A DNA stretch of 64,000 nt from an uncultured Bacteroidia bacterium (lineage in GTDB: Bacteria > Bacteroidota > Bacteroidia > NS11-12g > UBA955), in NCBI GenBank assembly GCA_943788195.1, contig CALSPH010000002.1, positions 248,001-312,000 of the forward strand. The letters are read 5' to 3'. Made by a program: the position numbers and the translations under genes. Each line of letters opens with the position of its first letter. Position 1 is the stretch's first letter. Shown one piece after another: positions 37,374 to 46,243 of this stretch. The notes beneath the pieces were generated by a model. It made no database searches and was not told the DNA's origin. It was given only the letters and a program-made list of their open reading frames with translations.

Positions 37374-37409
37374 AAAAAAGCCCTTGATTTTAGGATCAAG
37401 GGCTTTTTT
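37374..37409. terminator. bidirectional intrinsic terminator
   Basis: AAAAAAGCCCTTGAT and ATCAAGGGCTTTTTT form a 15-bp stem between the convergent POT and gldM-paralogue genes, with U tracts in both directions. Confidence 0.9.
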
Positions 37410-37416
37410 ATTTTAA

Positions 37417-39000
37417 CTATTTTTCGGCATACAATAATAATTTACCTGGCACGCGCACAACAGCTCCACCAGGTGCTCTGGCTTTAATATTACCAACCGC
37501 TATCCGATCTCCGGGAGTGATTTTTGGCAACCTGATTCGCTTACCCGAAATATTATATTGATTCATTTTTCTGCGTCCATCATTGTCTACTACTGACATA
37601 TCGTATGTAACCAATTGGTAACTCACCCCTTTAAATAAGAAATACTTTAAGTATAGTTGAATATTTTGTTGGGCCATAATGGCTCCAGGGGTATATGTTC
37701 CGCTTGTAAGGGCGCCAAAACTAATGGATGGTAAAGGCACTTGCCTTACACGAAACTCCATATTACCCATACTGCGTATCGTACCATCCGACATTCTTGC
37801 TTTTACTTTGACGGTAGCTTTTTTCCCACCAGATACTTTTGCCATAAACTTAGTACCACTTTCTTTACAAATCGTACCTCCAGCGATACTTACCATCACA
37901 TTGGATGGATCTACACCAGGCACAGATATTTGTACGGGGTTATCCAATCCTACATACAAAACATTCATATTGGTAGGTGATATAGTAGCCGAAGGCATAA
38001 ATGATGTCCATTCCGTATGGAATGGAAGGGGATCTTTTCCAGGCATAATAATCTCTCCATCCAATCTGTGGTTGCCAACCCCTTTGGCTTTGGCCACATA
38101 TTTCCCAATACCTTGGCTGAGAGGTAAATAATCTCCACCAATCTTGATTTGGTAATTTGAATTTGAATTGGCTGCTACCAATAGTATATCTGCTTCATAA
38201 CTAGAACCAGCCATTACATAGTTGCTATTCGGCTTTACAAAAGCCTTCATGTCTTCAAAACCAAAGGGTGATGCTCCTGCTGTCTTAGCCAGACGATCAA
38301 TTATTGAGTTCGCCAAATTAAGGCATTCGTTTCGCAAACGAGCTAGATTAGTAACCGCTGCGGCCAAAGGAGTTTCAATTAAAAACATTTCTTCCCACTT
38401 CTTGGTAACCCCTTCTGCATTCACCACATCACGAATCATTAAATCGGTGGTTAAAGAAAGTTCCTTGTAATGTTGTTCTGGAATTTGGTGCAATGTGTCT
38501 TTTGCATTACTGATCAATAAACTCAACATCTTCTTCCTTGTTTCTGAAACTTTTTTCCGTGCAATTAAACCATGGCCCTTTCCCTTTTTTTCTATAGGAT
38601 TAAAGTAGTTAGCATGTGTTTCTAAATCATCTCCATTCTTGAGTTCCGCTTTACCTAAACCCATTTCATCCTCTTCCATTCTACCGCCACCCATTTCTTC
38701 CAAGGAGATCTGCACTTCATAAAGATACTGATTGAGCTCTTCAGCCATTTGCTTGGCTTCAATAGCGCGTTCTTTAAAGAATGTGGCCTTCTCTGGGTTT
38801 TCCTTTTCCAAAGCATCCAGGCCACTTAAAGCGGCTTTCATAGACTCAAAATGACTCTTGCTCGTATTCTCAAAACTTACCTCCATTAAGTGGAATGCCT
38901 TTAACACTTCTTTTGACACGTTCAATGCAAGTAGCGCCAGTAGCACCAAATACATCATGTTAATCATTTTCTGTCTTGGCGACATACTGCTTATTGCCAT
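37417..39000 (-). CDS. GldM-like T9SS/gliding motor protein, second copy (intact)
   Basis: A 527-residue GldM homologue. Its single N-terminal transmembrane helix region (SPRQKMINMMYLVLLALLA and NVSKEVLKAFHLMEVSF) nearly equals that of the copy at 41119-42724, and the long periplasmic part has the four GldM domains (D1-D4), closing GDRIAVGNIKARAPGG. GldM pairs with GldL as the proton-driven motor that powers T9SS. There is no second gldL next to it: this copy stands alone behind its own terminator, 200 bp downstream of the second gldN. It is shorter in mid-region but unbroken, unlike the other gldM. Whether it is the working motor shaft or a variant is open. Confidence 0.88.
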   Translation of the reverse strand: MAISSMSPRQKMINMMYLVLLALLALNVSKEVLKAFHLMEVSFENTSKSHFESMKAALSGLDALEKENPEKATFFKERAIEAKQMAEELNQYLYEVQISLEEMGGGRMEEDEMGLGKAELKNGDDLETHANYFNPIEKKGKGHGLIARKKVSETRKKMLSLLISNAKDTLHQIPEQHYKELSLTTDLMIRDVVNAEGVTKKWEEMFLIETPLAAAVTNLARLRNECLNLANSIIDRLAKTAGASPFGFEDMKAFVKPNSNYVMAGSSYEADILLVAANSNSNYQIKIGGDYLPLSQGIGKYVAKAKGVGNHRLDGEIIMPGKDPLPFHTEWTSFMPSATISPTNMNVLYVGLDNPVQISVPGVDPSNVMVSIAGGTICKESGTKFMAKVSGGKKATVKVKARMSDGTIRSMGNMEFRVRQVPLPSISFGALTSGTYTPGAIMAQQNIQLYLKYFLFKGVSYQLVTYDMSVVDNDGRRKMNQYNISGKRIRLPKITPGDRIAVGNIKARAPGGAVVRVPGKLLLYAEK

Positions 39001-39161
39001 TTGTCGCTCCTTTCTTTGATTTTAAATTTTAAATTGTTCATAGATCCTTGTTTTCTTATTAAAGAACGTTCCTTGAAATGTAATTATTATGTCATATGCC
39101 CTTTAAAACAGGATTATTTGTACACTTGTCTTATTAAACGCCTATTAAAATGAATGAAAAC

Positions 39162-39188
39162 AAAAAAACCGCCCATAAGGCGGTTTTT
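39162..39188. terminator. intrinsic terminator downstream of the second gldN
   Basis: AAAAACCGCC-CATAA-GGCGGTTTTT: a 10-bp stem with U/A tracts, between the second gldN (stop 39205) and the second gldM. Confidence 0.85.
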
Positions 39189-39204
39189 AATGCATGTATT
39201 TCGA

Positions 39205-40107
39205 TTAATATTCCCATAAGTCGTGCTCAAAAATAAACAGGTCATTTTTTACGCGTTCAGATTCTAACAATGCATCTACCCCATTATCTCGAAACTCAGG
39301 AAACATATTGATGTCTTGATCCCATTCATTGGACTCCTTAACCACATAGCTGTCAAATAAGCGCAGTTGAAAGAAATCATCATAAGAAAGCCTCCCTGCA
39401 TCATTCGACTTATTAAAGAGTTCTGAATTAGTCAATATGGGTCTCAGCTGTTCCATTTTAATCCAAACTACTGGAAATTCACGTTCATCCTGGATTCCGC
39501 CCGCAAGCCAACCTTTGCTTATGAATGCTATTCCAATGATTCTTTGTTCCATAACACCTCTTTTGTAATCAAATACCCAATCCTCCATAATCCTGAACTT
39601 AGGATATTCCTTCGGGTAAAAATCTCGTGGTCTTCGTACCGTAATAAATACTGGATTATTTGGAGTACTATTTATGGTATCTAGAATCTGAAATATTTCG
39701 TAGCCACAAACAAACTCCTTTAAGGAATCCGGATAAAAATATTGATCCGACTCATCCATTTGATCAGTACTATAACCCGTTAAGTGCCCATTCATCAAAT
39801 TAGACCATAATAAATTCGGTAATGAACTCTTTTCCCAAGCAAGCACATGGTTTTGCTTTTGTCTGGTATCAATCACGCTGTGTACACGTTTGGAATATTT
39901 CATATCTGCCTCATTCAAAAAGCACTTTGAAACAGGCATGCGCTGTTTAATATTATACTTTTCATAGTTGAAGTCCTTCTCAAAGTTTACGATTGCATTG
40001 GACTCATACTGTGCATATGCCCCAAATGATGGTATAAGAAATAAGACAAAGAAAATATTAATCCAGTGATTTCCTCTCCATGTTGATTTTGCTTTCTGAT
40101 TGTTCAT
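39205..40107 (-). CDS. GldN/GldO-like T9SS protein, second copy
   Basis: A 300-residue GldN paralogue with a signal peptide (WINIFFVLFLIPSFGAYAQ). The core matches its neighbour at 40235: RRPRDFYPKEYPKFRIMEDWVFDY, WLAGGIQDEREFPVVW and LRPILTNSELFNKSNDAGRL. The last 32 residues are identical to those of the neighbour. GldN forms the periplasmic ring of T9SS with lipoprotein GldK. Tandem gldN-type genes (gldN and gldO) are known in Flavobacterium. This copy has terminators on both sides (40178-40214 and 39162-39188), so it may be transcribed separately from the main operon. Confidence 0.88.
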   Translation of the reverse strand: MNNQKAKSTWRGNHWINIFFVLFLIPSFGAYAQYESNAIVNFEKDFNYEKYNIKQRMPVSKCFLNEADMKYSKRVHSVIDTRQKQNHVLAWEKSSLPNLLWSNLMNGHLTGYSTDQMDESDQYFYPDSLKEFVCGYEIFQILDTINSTPNNPVFITVRRPRDFYPKEYPKFRIMEDWVFDYKRGVMEQRIIGIAFISKGWLAGGIQDEREFPVVWIKMEQLRPILTNSELFNKSNDAGRLSYDDFFQLRLFDSYVVKESNEWDQDINMFPEFRDNGVDALLESERVKNDLFIFEHDLWEY

Positions 40108-40177
40108 AGTATATAAACAACGGAATTGAAACGAAGAATATTATATCTGGGCAGAAGTTCTTCGCATTGCTCTGAAT

Positions 40178-40214
40178 AAAAAAACCCATTCGCCAGCTGG
40201 CGAATGGGTTTTTT
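40178..40214. terminator. strong intrinsic terminator after gldN
   Basis: A nearly perfect palindrome AAAAAACCCATTCGCCAG / CTGGCGAATGGGTTTTTT (18-bp stem) ends the gldKLMN operon between the two gldN copies. Confidence 0.9.
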
Positions 40215-40234
40215 CTATTTTGAATTACGACAAA

Positions 40235-41104
40235 TTAATATTCCCATAAATCATGTTCAAATATGAATAAATCATTTTTAACTCGTTCAGATTCAAGTAA
40301 TGCATCAACGCCATTGTCTCTAAACTCTGGGAATTGATTAATGTCTACATCCCATTCGTTGGACTCTTTAATTACGTAACTATCGAACATTCTCAATTGA
40401 AAGAAGTCATCATACGTTAAACGAGCCGCATCATTGGTTCTGTTAAACAATTCTGAATTCACTAAGATTGGTCTGAACTGATCCATACTCAACCAGAATA
40501 CTGGATACTCATTCTCATCTCTTGCACCACCTGCTAACCATGCCTTAAAGTAAGGTGCAATAGCAATAATTCGTGGTTCAAAAACAGAACGTTGGTAATC
40601 AAATATCCAATCTTCCATTATTCTAAACTTAATCAATTCATCAGGATAGAATTCTCTTGGGATTTCTGTTACTTTAAATACAGGCTCCTCAGCAGTACTT
40701 AAACTATCATCTAAAACTTCAATGATTTCAACACCTGTTACTAATTTCTGAGCTTCTTCAGCTGTAAACCAAGCTGTATCTGATAAACGATCTGATTTGT
40801 ATGGTCTTAAGTTACCATTCATCACATTATCCCATAATACAACTGCAAATGGATTACGTTTCCAAGTTAAACAGTGATTTAATTTTTGTCGAACGTCAAT
40901 TACCCTGTGAACACGTCTAAGGTACTTCACATCCGCTTCTCTCACATAGCAAGGTTTAACAACCTCTCTTTGCTTAACAGCTTCTTTATTGTACTTAAAA
41001 TCTTCTTCGTAGTAAGTTGCAGATCCTGTTTCATATTGAGCATTCACTCCAATTGAAACTACCAAACCAACAACTACAAGGCTAATTAACTTTCTCATAT
41101 TCAT
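40235..41104 (-). CDS. gldN: T9SS ring protein GldN
   Basis: A 289-residue protein with a signal peptide (MRKLISLVVVGLVVSIGVNAQ) and the GldN core: REVVKPCYVREADVKYLRR, EIPREFYPDELIKFRIMEDW and WLAGGARDENEYPVFW. It forms, with GldK, the large periplasmic ring under the outer membrane that is needed for T9SS cargo export. It is the last gene of the gldK-gldL-gldM-gldN operon (14-bp gap from gldM) and has a strong terminator after it. Intact, unlike gldK and gldM upstream. Confidence 0.93.
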   Translation of the reverse strand: MNMRKLISLVVVGLVVSIGVNAQYETGSATYYEEDFKYNKEAVKQREVVKPCYVREADVKYLRRVHRVIDVRQKLNHCLTWKRNPFAVVLWDNVMNGNLRPYKSDRLSDTAWFTAEEAQKLVTGVEIIEVLDDSLSTAEEPVFKVTEIPREFYPDELIKFRIMEDWIFDYQRSVFEPRIIAIAPYFKAWLAGGARDENEYPVFWLSMDQFRPILVNSELFNRTNDAARLTYDDFFQLRMFDSYVIKESNEWDVDINQFPEFRDNGVDALLESERVKNDLFIFEHDLWEY

Positions 41105-41118
41105 TTCTCTTTTAAATC

Positions 41119-42724
41119 TTATCTCGTTACGCTAACGATAATACCACCTGGTATCAATTCATTGCTTCTTCCCGGACCCGTTACACGGATACTTCCAATA
41201 AATACTTTACAACCTGGCTCAACTGGTAATCGTCCAATTGCTCCACCATTTGTTCTTTTAGTTAAAGGCGGCTTATTCTTATAAGAAACAGGACACCTCA
41301 CAAGAGTTTACAGTATAAGTAATTCCTTCGTAAGGGAAGTTTTGTAAGTAAACAAACAACTTATTTTGTCCTTTCACTTTTCCAACTGAGGCAGAACCAC
41401 CGGTTATAGAACCGAAACTTGCCGTTGGAGGAGGAACTCTCTTAATTCTGAATGGAACAGCACCCATACTTCGAGTACTTCCGTCAGGCATTTTGGCTGA
41501 AGCTCTAATAGTAGCTTCTTTACCTCCACTAACTGTAGCAACATATTTTCCTCCGCCTTTATTAGACAAAGAACCTCCGCTCATTGAAGCAGTTACATTA
41601 CCTGGAGCAACTCCAGGAACGGATACTTCAATAGGGTTTGGTAACTATCATCCTATGTATAACACATTCATTTTAGTAGCAGATATAGTTGCTGCTGGTA
41701 AAAATGAAGTCCATTCCGCTTTAAAAGGAAAAGGCTTTTTACCTGGAAGAACAATTTCTCCTGCTAAGGTATGAGACCCTGCACCACTTGCTCCTGCAGT
41801 ATATTTACCAATACCACCCGTAACAGGTACAGTTCCACCACCATTTAAGTTAATTTCATAGGTTCACGGAAGAACTTGAAGCAAACCAATAAAATATCTG
41901 CTTCGTACTTTGATCCGCTCATTACATAACTAGTGGGTGCATTAACCATTGCAACCATATTATCAAATTTTAAATCGTCTGCATTAATGGACTGCTGTAA
42001 TTTACTCACTACATTATTCCCCAAGTTTAATGCTTCGTTTTTCAAACGTGCAATATTAGTTACTGCTCCAGCTAATGGTGTTTCTACCAATAACATTACT
42101 TCCCACTCAATTTCTTTCTTATCCGCATCTTTGTAAATTCGTTGTTAATAAATCACTAGAAGCTTCTATTTCTTTAAGATATGCAGCCGGAATTTTCATA
42201 CCCGTTGAATCTGTTGCGTTAGCATCAGATTCCAACAATTTAATTAGAGCCTTACGTGTTTCCTCTATTTTTTTGCGAAGAATGATTCCGTTCCCTTGAC
42301 CATCTTCCTTTTTACTAGCAAAATAATTTGCATGCTTCTCTGTATCATCTGGTTTAGCTAGTTCTGATGTATGATCATCATTGCCACTTGCATCCTTTAT
42401 AGAACGACCACCAGCCATTTTCTCAACGGTCTTAGACTGATCATCAAGATACTTAACTAAATCATCCACTAATTTCTGTGCTTCATTCGCTCGGTTTGCA
42501 AAAGGCTCGGCTCTTGGACCTTGCTTTTTTACTTCCGCTTGAATACTTGATATTGAAGCTTTCATTTTTGAATTCAAACTTGCTCCGGTATTATCAAACG
42601 ACACTTCCATTAAGTGAAATGCCTTTAATATTTCTTTTGACACGTTCATGGCTAAAAGAGCGATTAACACGAGATACATCATGTTAATCATCTTCTGCCT
42701 GGGTGACATTTTTCCACTTGACAT
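41119..42724 (-). pseudogene. gldM: T9SS motor protein GldM, broken by five small insertions
   Basis: The ATG at 42724 starts the normal GldM N-terminus (SPRQKMINMMYLVLIALLA). Extra single bases near 42142 (A), 41884 (T), 41862 (C) and 41290 (T), and a six-base TGATAG (two stops) at 41645-41650, interrupt the frame. Removing these ten bases gives 1596 nt, 531 residues, aligned end to end with the intact copy at 37417: for example DADKKEIEWEVMLLVETPLAG, ASSSSVNYEINLNGGG, ILYIGLPNPIEVSVPG-like and CEVS-VSYKNKPPL. GldM with GldL makes the proton-driven T9SS motor. It lies in the proper operon position between gldL and gldN. Either sequence errors or a decayed copy replaced by the paralogue. Confidence 0.85.
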
Positions 42725-42763
42725 AATTTATTTCTTTAAATTTATCTTATTAAATGAATAAAA

Positions 42764-43429
42764 TTAGGCTTTAGATCCACCCATTGCTGAAAGCATATTT
42801 CCATATACTGTATTCAAATTGCCAAGGCTTTTATTTAATTTTCCTAAGTTTTCTTTAAAGGCTACTGTACTGCCTTCTGTTTCAGAAAGGTTTGAAAGTA
42901 TATTCGTTAAACCACCGCTAAAGTTATTCAATGAAGAATTTACAGAGGTAGATGCTTCTGATATTTCCGCCATTGTTTTCGCTGCTTTTTGAACATTACT
43001 TGAATATTCATTTGTAGCAACGGTAGCATTACTAAGTGTTGACATTTCACCAACATTATCGCTTAATGATTTAAGACCTGTACCAAGACTAGAAATCAAT
43101 TCTGGTCCTACTTTAGCATCTTCTAACATTTGATCAAGTTGTTGAGAAACTGAACCTTTGTCTTTATCTAATTTCTTTGGACGATCGCTCTCCATTCCTG
43201 CTAATTCAGGATACACTAAGGACCAATCTGCATCCATATGCACCGGTTCAAAAGCTGATATACAAAATATTCCCGCTTCTGTAAATAGACCTATCATAAG
43301 CATAAGGTTTGCTCCGGGCCAGTGAAGGATTTTAAATAAGGCTCCAACAATTACAACAGCTGCACCGATTCCATAGATAAAATTCATGATGGTTTTCCAT
43401 CTCTTAGTTTCAAAAAAACTTTTACTCAT
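42764..43429 (-). CDS. gldL: T9SS motor protein GldL
   Basis: A 221-residue inner-membrane protein. Two N-terminal transmembrane helices (IMNFIYGIGAAVVIVGALFKI and LMLMIGLFTEAGIFCISAF) flank the motif HWPGAN, and a Glu inside the second helix is the kind of membrane-embedded acid proposed to carry protons in GldL. The rest is a cytoplasmic helical domain rich in Ser/Asn/Ala. GldL with GldM converts proton motive force into rotation or conformational work for T9SS and gliding. It sits 56 bp after gldK and 39 bp before gldM. Confidence 0.95.
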   Translation of the reverse strand: MSKSFFETKRWKTIMNFIYGIGAAVVIVGALFKILHWPGANLMLMIGLFTEAGIFCISAFEPVHMDADWSLVYPELAGMESDRPKKLDKDKGSVSQQLDQMLEDAKVGPELISSLGTGLKSLSDNVGEMSTLSNATVATNEYSSNVQKAAKTMAEISEASTSVNSSLNNFSGGLTNILSNLSETEGSTVAFKENLGKLNKSLGNLNTVYGNMLSAMGGSKA

Positions 43430-43485
43430 AGTTTTAAATTTTTATTTTGTTATTTAATATTAGTTAATGCGTTTTAAAAGTGTTC

Positions 43486-44900
43486 CTATTTCTTGTCTTT
43501 ATTTGATCTACCAATATAAGATTGGATGGTTCTAAAGCCAATATAACACTTGCTTGTATCTTGATAATCATAGGTTCTGGTTCCACATTGAATAAAATGT
43601 GCCACATCTTTCCATGATCCTCCTCTAATTACTTTTCTCTTTTTAGTAATGGATGAGCCTTCTTGAACGAAGTTTTCTTGTTCCCAAACATTATCTACTT
43701 CAAATGGTTTTTCATCAAAACCTTCTTCAGTTTCTGTTTCATGAACAAATTCAGAAACATCTGTTTCATAAGCAGGATTAAGGTCGTGTTGGAAACTTGC
43801 TGCAGCTTCAGCATAAGTAGACTTAGTCCATTCCGCAACGTTACCTGCCATGTTATATAATCCGTAATCATTTGGGAAATAAGAATCTACACGTACTGGG
43901 TAAACTCCTCCATCTGCTCCATAATTACCTCTTAACGGCTTAAAGTTGGCTAGCATACACCCTTTACTATTTCGAGTATATGGTCCACCCCATGGATACA
44001 TATTTGCATCTCTACCACCACGGGCTGCATATTCCCACTCATATTCATGTGGCAATCTAAAATCTTCAGTTCTACTTACGTTACCGATATTTCTCCAGTA
44101 ATTCTCTTTATACAAGCTTCTCCAGTTGCAGAAAGCTTTTGCTTGATGCCAATTTACACCTACCACAGGATAATCATCATACTTCTCATGATTGAAGTAG
44201 TGTCTTACCATAGGCTCATTGTATGAGTATGTATAATCTCTACGCCAGCATAAAGTATCTGGATAAATCAATGTTCTTTCTTTACGGATGAAATTTCTTC
44301 TATCCCTTGCATTGTATTTGTCACGATCTTCGGCAGCTGCTTTTTTGAAATCAATCCACATATATCTGTAAAATAATTTTCTTGTATCAATTTGCTTATC
44401 TCCATTAAAACGCTCTTCTTCTGGGTAGAACATATCTTCTAAACTCTTCTACATACTCCTCCCAATCCAATTCTTCATCCCAATTTATAGAACGCTCTCC
44501 AGTATCATCATTTACATTAAACAATGCATCTTCATCAACCATCTCACGTGCAATTGAATCAATCACCCAATTTACAAACTGACGATACTCATTATTGGTA
44601 ATTTCAGTTTCATCCATCCAAAAGGCAGTAATAGTAACTTGCTTATTTGGCATTAAGTAACTGTTGAATACATCTTGCTCACTTGCTCCAGTATGGATTG
44701 TTCCTGTTGGAACATAAACCATTCCAATTGGCGTGGGATGAAACCACAAGCTTCTTCCTTGCACACCAAGTAACTCCCCTCTATCTGAAGCCTTGCAACC
44801 TGCTAAAGTTAAAATCCCCAACATTAACCCTGTCTTGACAGTAGGGCTAAAGGACAAGGGCCTTTTTAACGGTATTTATTACAATCTTTTTCATATTCAT
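43486..44900 (-). pseudogene. gldK: T9SS ring lipoprotein GldK, two single-base frameshifts
   Basis: A formylglycine-generating-enzyme-like (FGE/sulfatase-modifying factor) lipoprotein. Start proposed at ATG 44898-44900 (or 44892-44894), reading MNMKKIVINTVKKALVL, then one extra T in the TTT at 44849-44851, then SPTVKTGLMLGILTLAGC with lipobox Cys. A second extra base near 44446 switches into SLEDMFYPEEERFNG. Corrected length is 470 residues, a multiple of three. The body has VNWHQAKAFCNWR, RLPHEYEWEYAARGG, GLYNMAGNVAEWTKS and IRGGSWKD, the GldK fold. It anchors the GldK-GldN ring to the outer membrane. It is the first gene of the gldKLMN operon, with a -7 box at 44927-44934. Confidence 0.85.
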
Positions 44901-44926
44901 GCTTTGCTTTTTTCAGCGCTGACCCG

Positions 44927-44934
44927 CAAATGTA
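44927..44934 (-). promoter_or_regulatory. -7 box of the gldKLMN operon
   Basis: Minus-strand TACATTTG fits TAnnTTTG and lies 26 bp upstream of the proposed gldK ATG at 44900. The -33 region is poor. Its position supports the corrected upstream gldK start rather than the in-frame TTG at 44857. Confidence 0.55.
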
Positions 44935-45022
44935 ACTATTTTAACGGAAGATCTTTACTTTTTTTCTGCATTTAGTAAAACGCGGTCGTTTTGTAATTAT
45001 TGTGTAATCTTTAAAAAAAAGT

Positions 45023-46086
45023 TTATTCAATACTTGAATCTTTATCCAAATGCCTTGGGTCAACCAGTCGTATCGGTTGTTTTTCAACAACAGCTATGTT
45101 GAAACAATAGTTTAGAACTACTTCATGCGTATTGTTATTATTTGTTCTTAACCCACTCGTATTAATATCAAACGAGTATCCAATTCTCAATTGCGGGTTT
45201 AAATTATATCCAATGATTGCGCTTAACGATTCAAAGGTCTTTGTTGAAGTTTCTTAAAGATAAACCTGCTTGAAGTGCGGTACTTAAATCAGCCAAGGCG
45301 CCTAGGTTGAAATCCGGGTTAGCAAACCCTGCACCATTTTGACTTGCCTTGATCAATAAATAAGGTCTTACCATTAAACCACCTGGTGTAAACTCGGCAC
45401 TGGCATTCAAGTATTGATGCCATCCTGGAGCGATTGCTGCAACGCTCGCAAATTGAAATGGTTTTGAAGATAGGTTCTGAACCGCATATCCTAAAGTTAA
45501 ATTATAAAAATTTGGATTGTTGAACCAAACGCCTGTACCAAAATTTACATTGATGCCTGAAGGGTTCTTATCATTTGGTATTCGAGGATCGTTAGGGTCT
45601 TTGTAAATCAATCCGTCTACATTTACTGTTTTTTGCATTGCCCCAATATTTACGCCTACCCCAATCGCCTTGTCAAAAGCAAGTTGTTTCCTGAATGCAA
45701 AATCACCTTTATAATAACTAGTGGTTAAATAACCTACTTGATCTTGGAAAACGGAAAGTCCTACACCTTCCTGAGTTAGGCCCCTTTGGTGCTCTTGCAA
45801 AAGGAATTGGTGCACCATAGGAGAATGTTACAGTCTTGGCGCCTTTCTGTCCATAGAGATCTATGTCTTCATCCCTTTGATCATTTAAGGTATATGTTTG
45901 ATCCTCATATTTCACATACTGTGTTCTTGCCAAAATTGCCACACAATGTTTCCCATCAAAACCGGTAACGGCCGGGTTATACATCTGCTTGTTGAACATA
46001 AACTGTGTGTATTGCGGATCTTGCTGACCATATGCTTTGAAGATTAACCCAAAACAAACTGCAACTAGTAATATCTTTTTATTCAT
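45023..46086 (-). pseudogene. PorP/SprF family T9SS protein, two frameshifts
   Basis: Signal peptide (MNKKILLVAVCFGLIFKAYGQ), then the family signature QQDPQYTQFMFNKQMYNPAV. An extra G in the run of four at 45781-45784 and an extra A at 45250-45252 break the frame. With both removed it reads ARAPKGLTQEGVGLSVFQDQ, continues to TSTKTFESLSAIIGYNLN and HEVVLNYCF, and stops at 45023-45025 with 353 residues. These outer-membrane beta-barrel proteins help secretion or anchoring of type B T9SS cargo. It is a tandem paralogue of the intact gene at 46244. Confidence 0.85.
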
Positions 46087-46243
46087 AGAATGATTTCAAA
46101 CTTCTCCTTCGATTTACAATTTTACAATATTTTTTTCAGATTTTGGTCACATAAAACAAAATATTACTTTGCTTAATTGTCAATTTGCAATGCTTGGCTT
46201 GTTATTGACAATGCATGGCTTTTTTTCCACAAAATTTACATAG

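Noticed and set aside
11180..45784. Programmed +1 ribosomal frameshifting as a general rule in these genes
   Set aside because: The sites share no common slippery motif or downstream structure, and a gene would need up to four shifts plus read-through of two stops (gldM); error or mutation is simpler.
37417..46086. Large recent duplication of the gld locus
   Set aside because: The paralogues differ at many silent and amino-acid positions, so the duplication is old; only the gldN C-terminus is identical at protein level.
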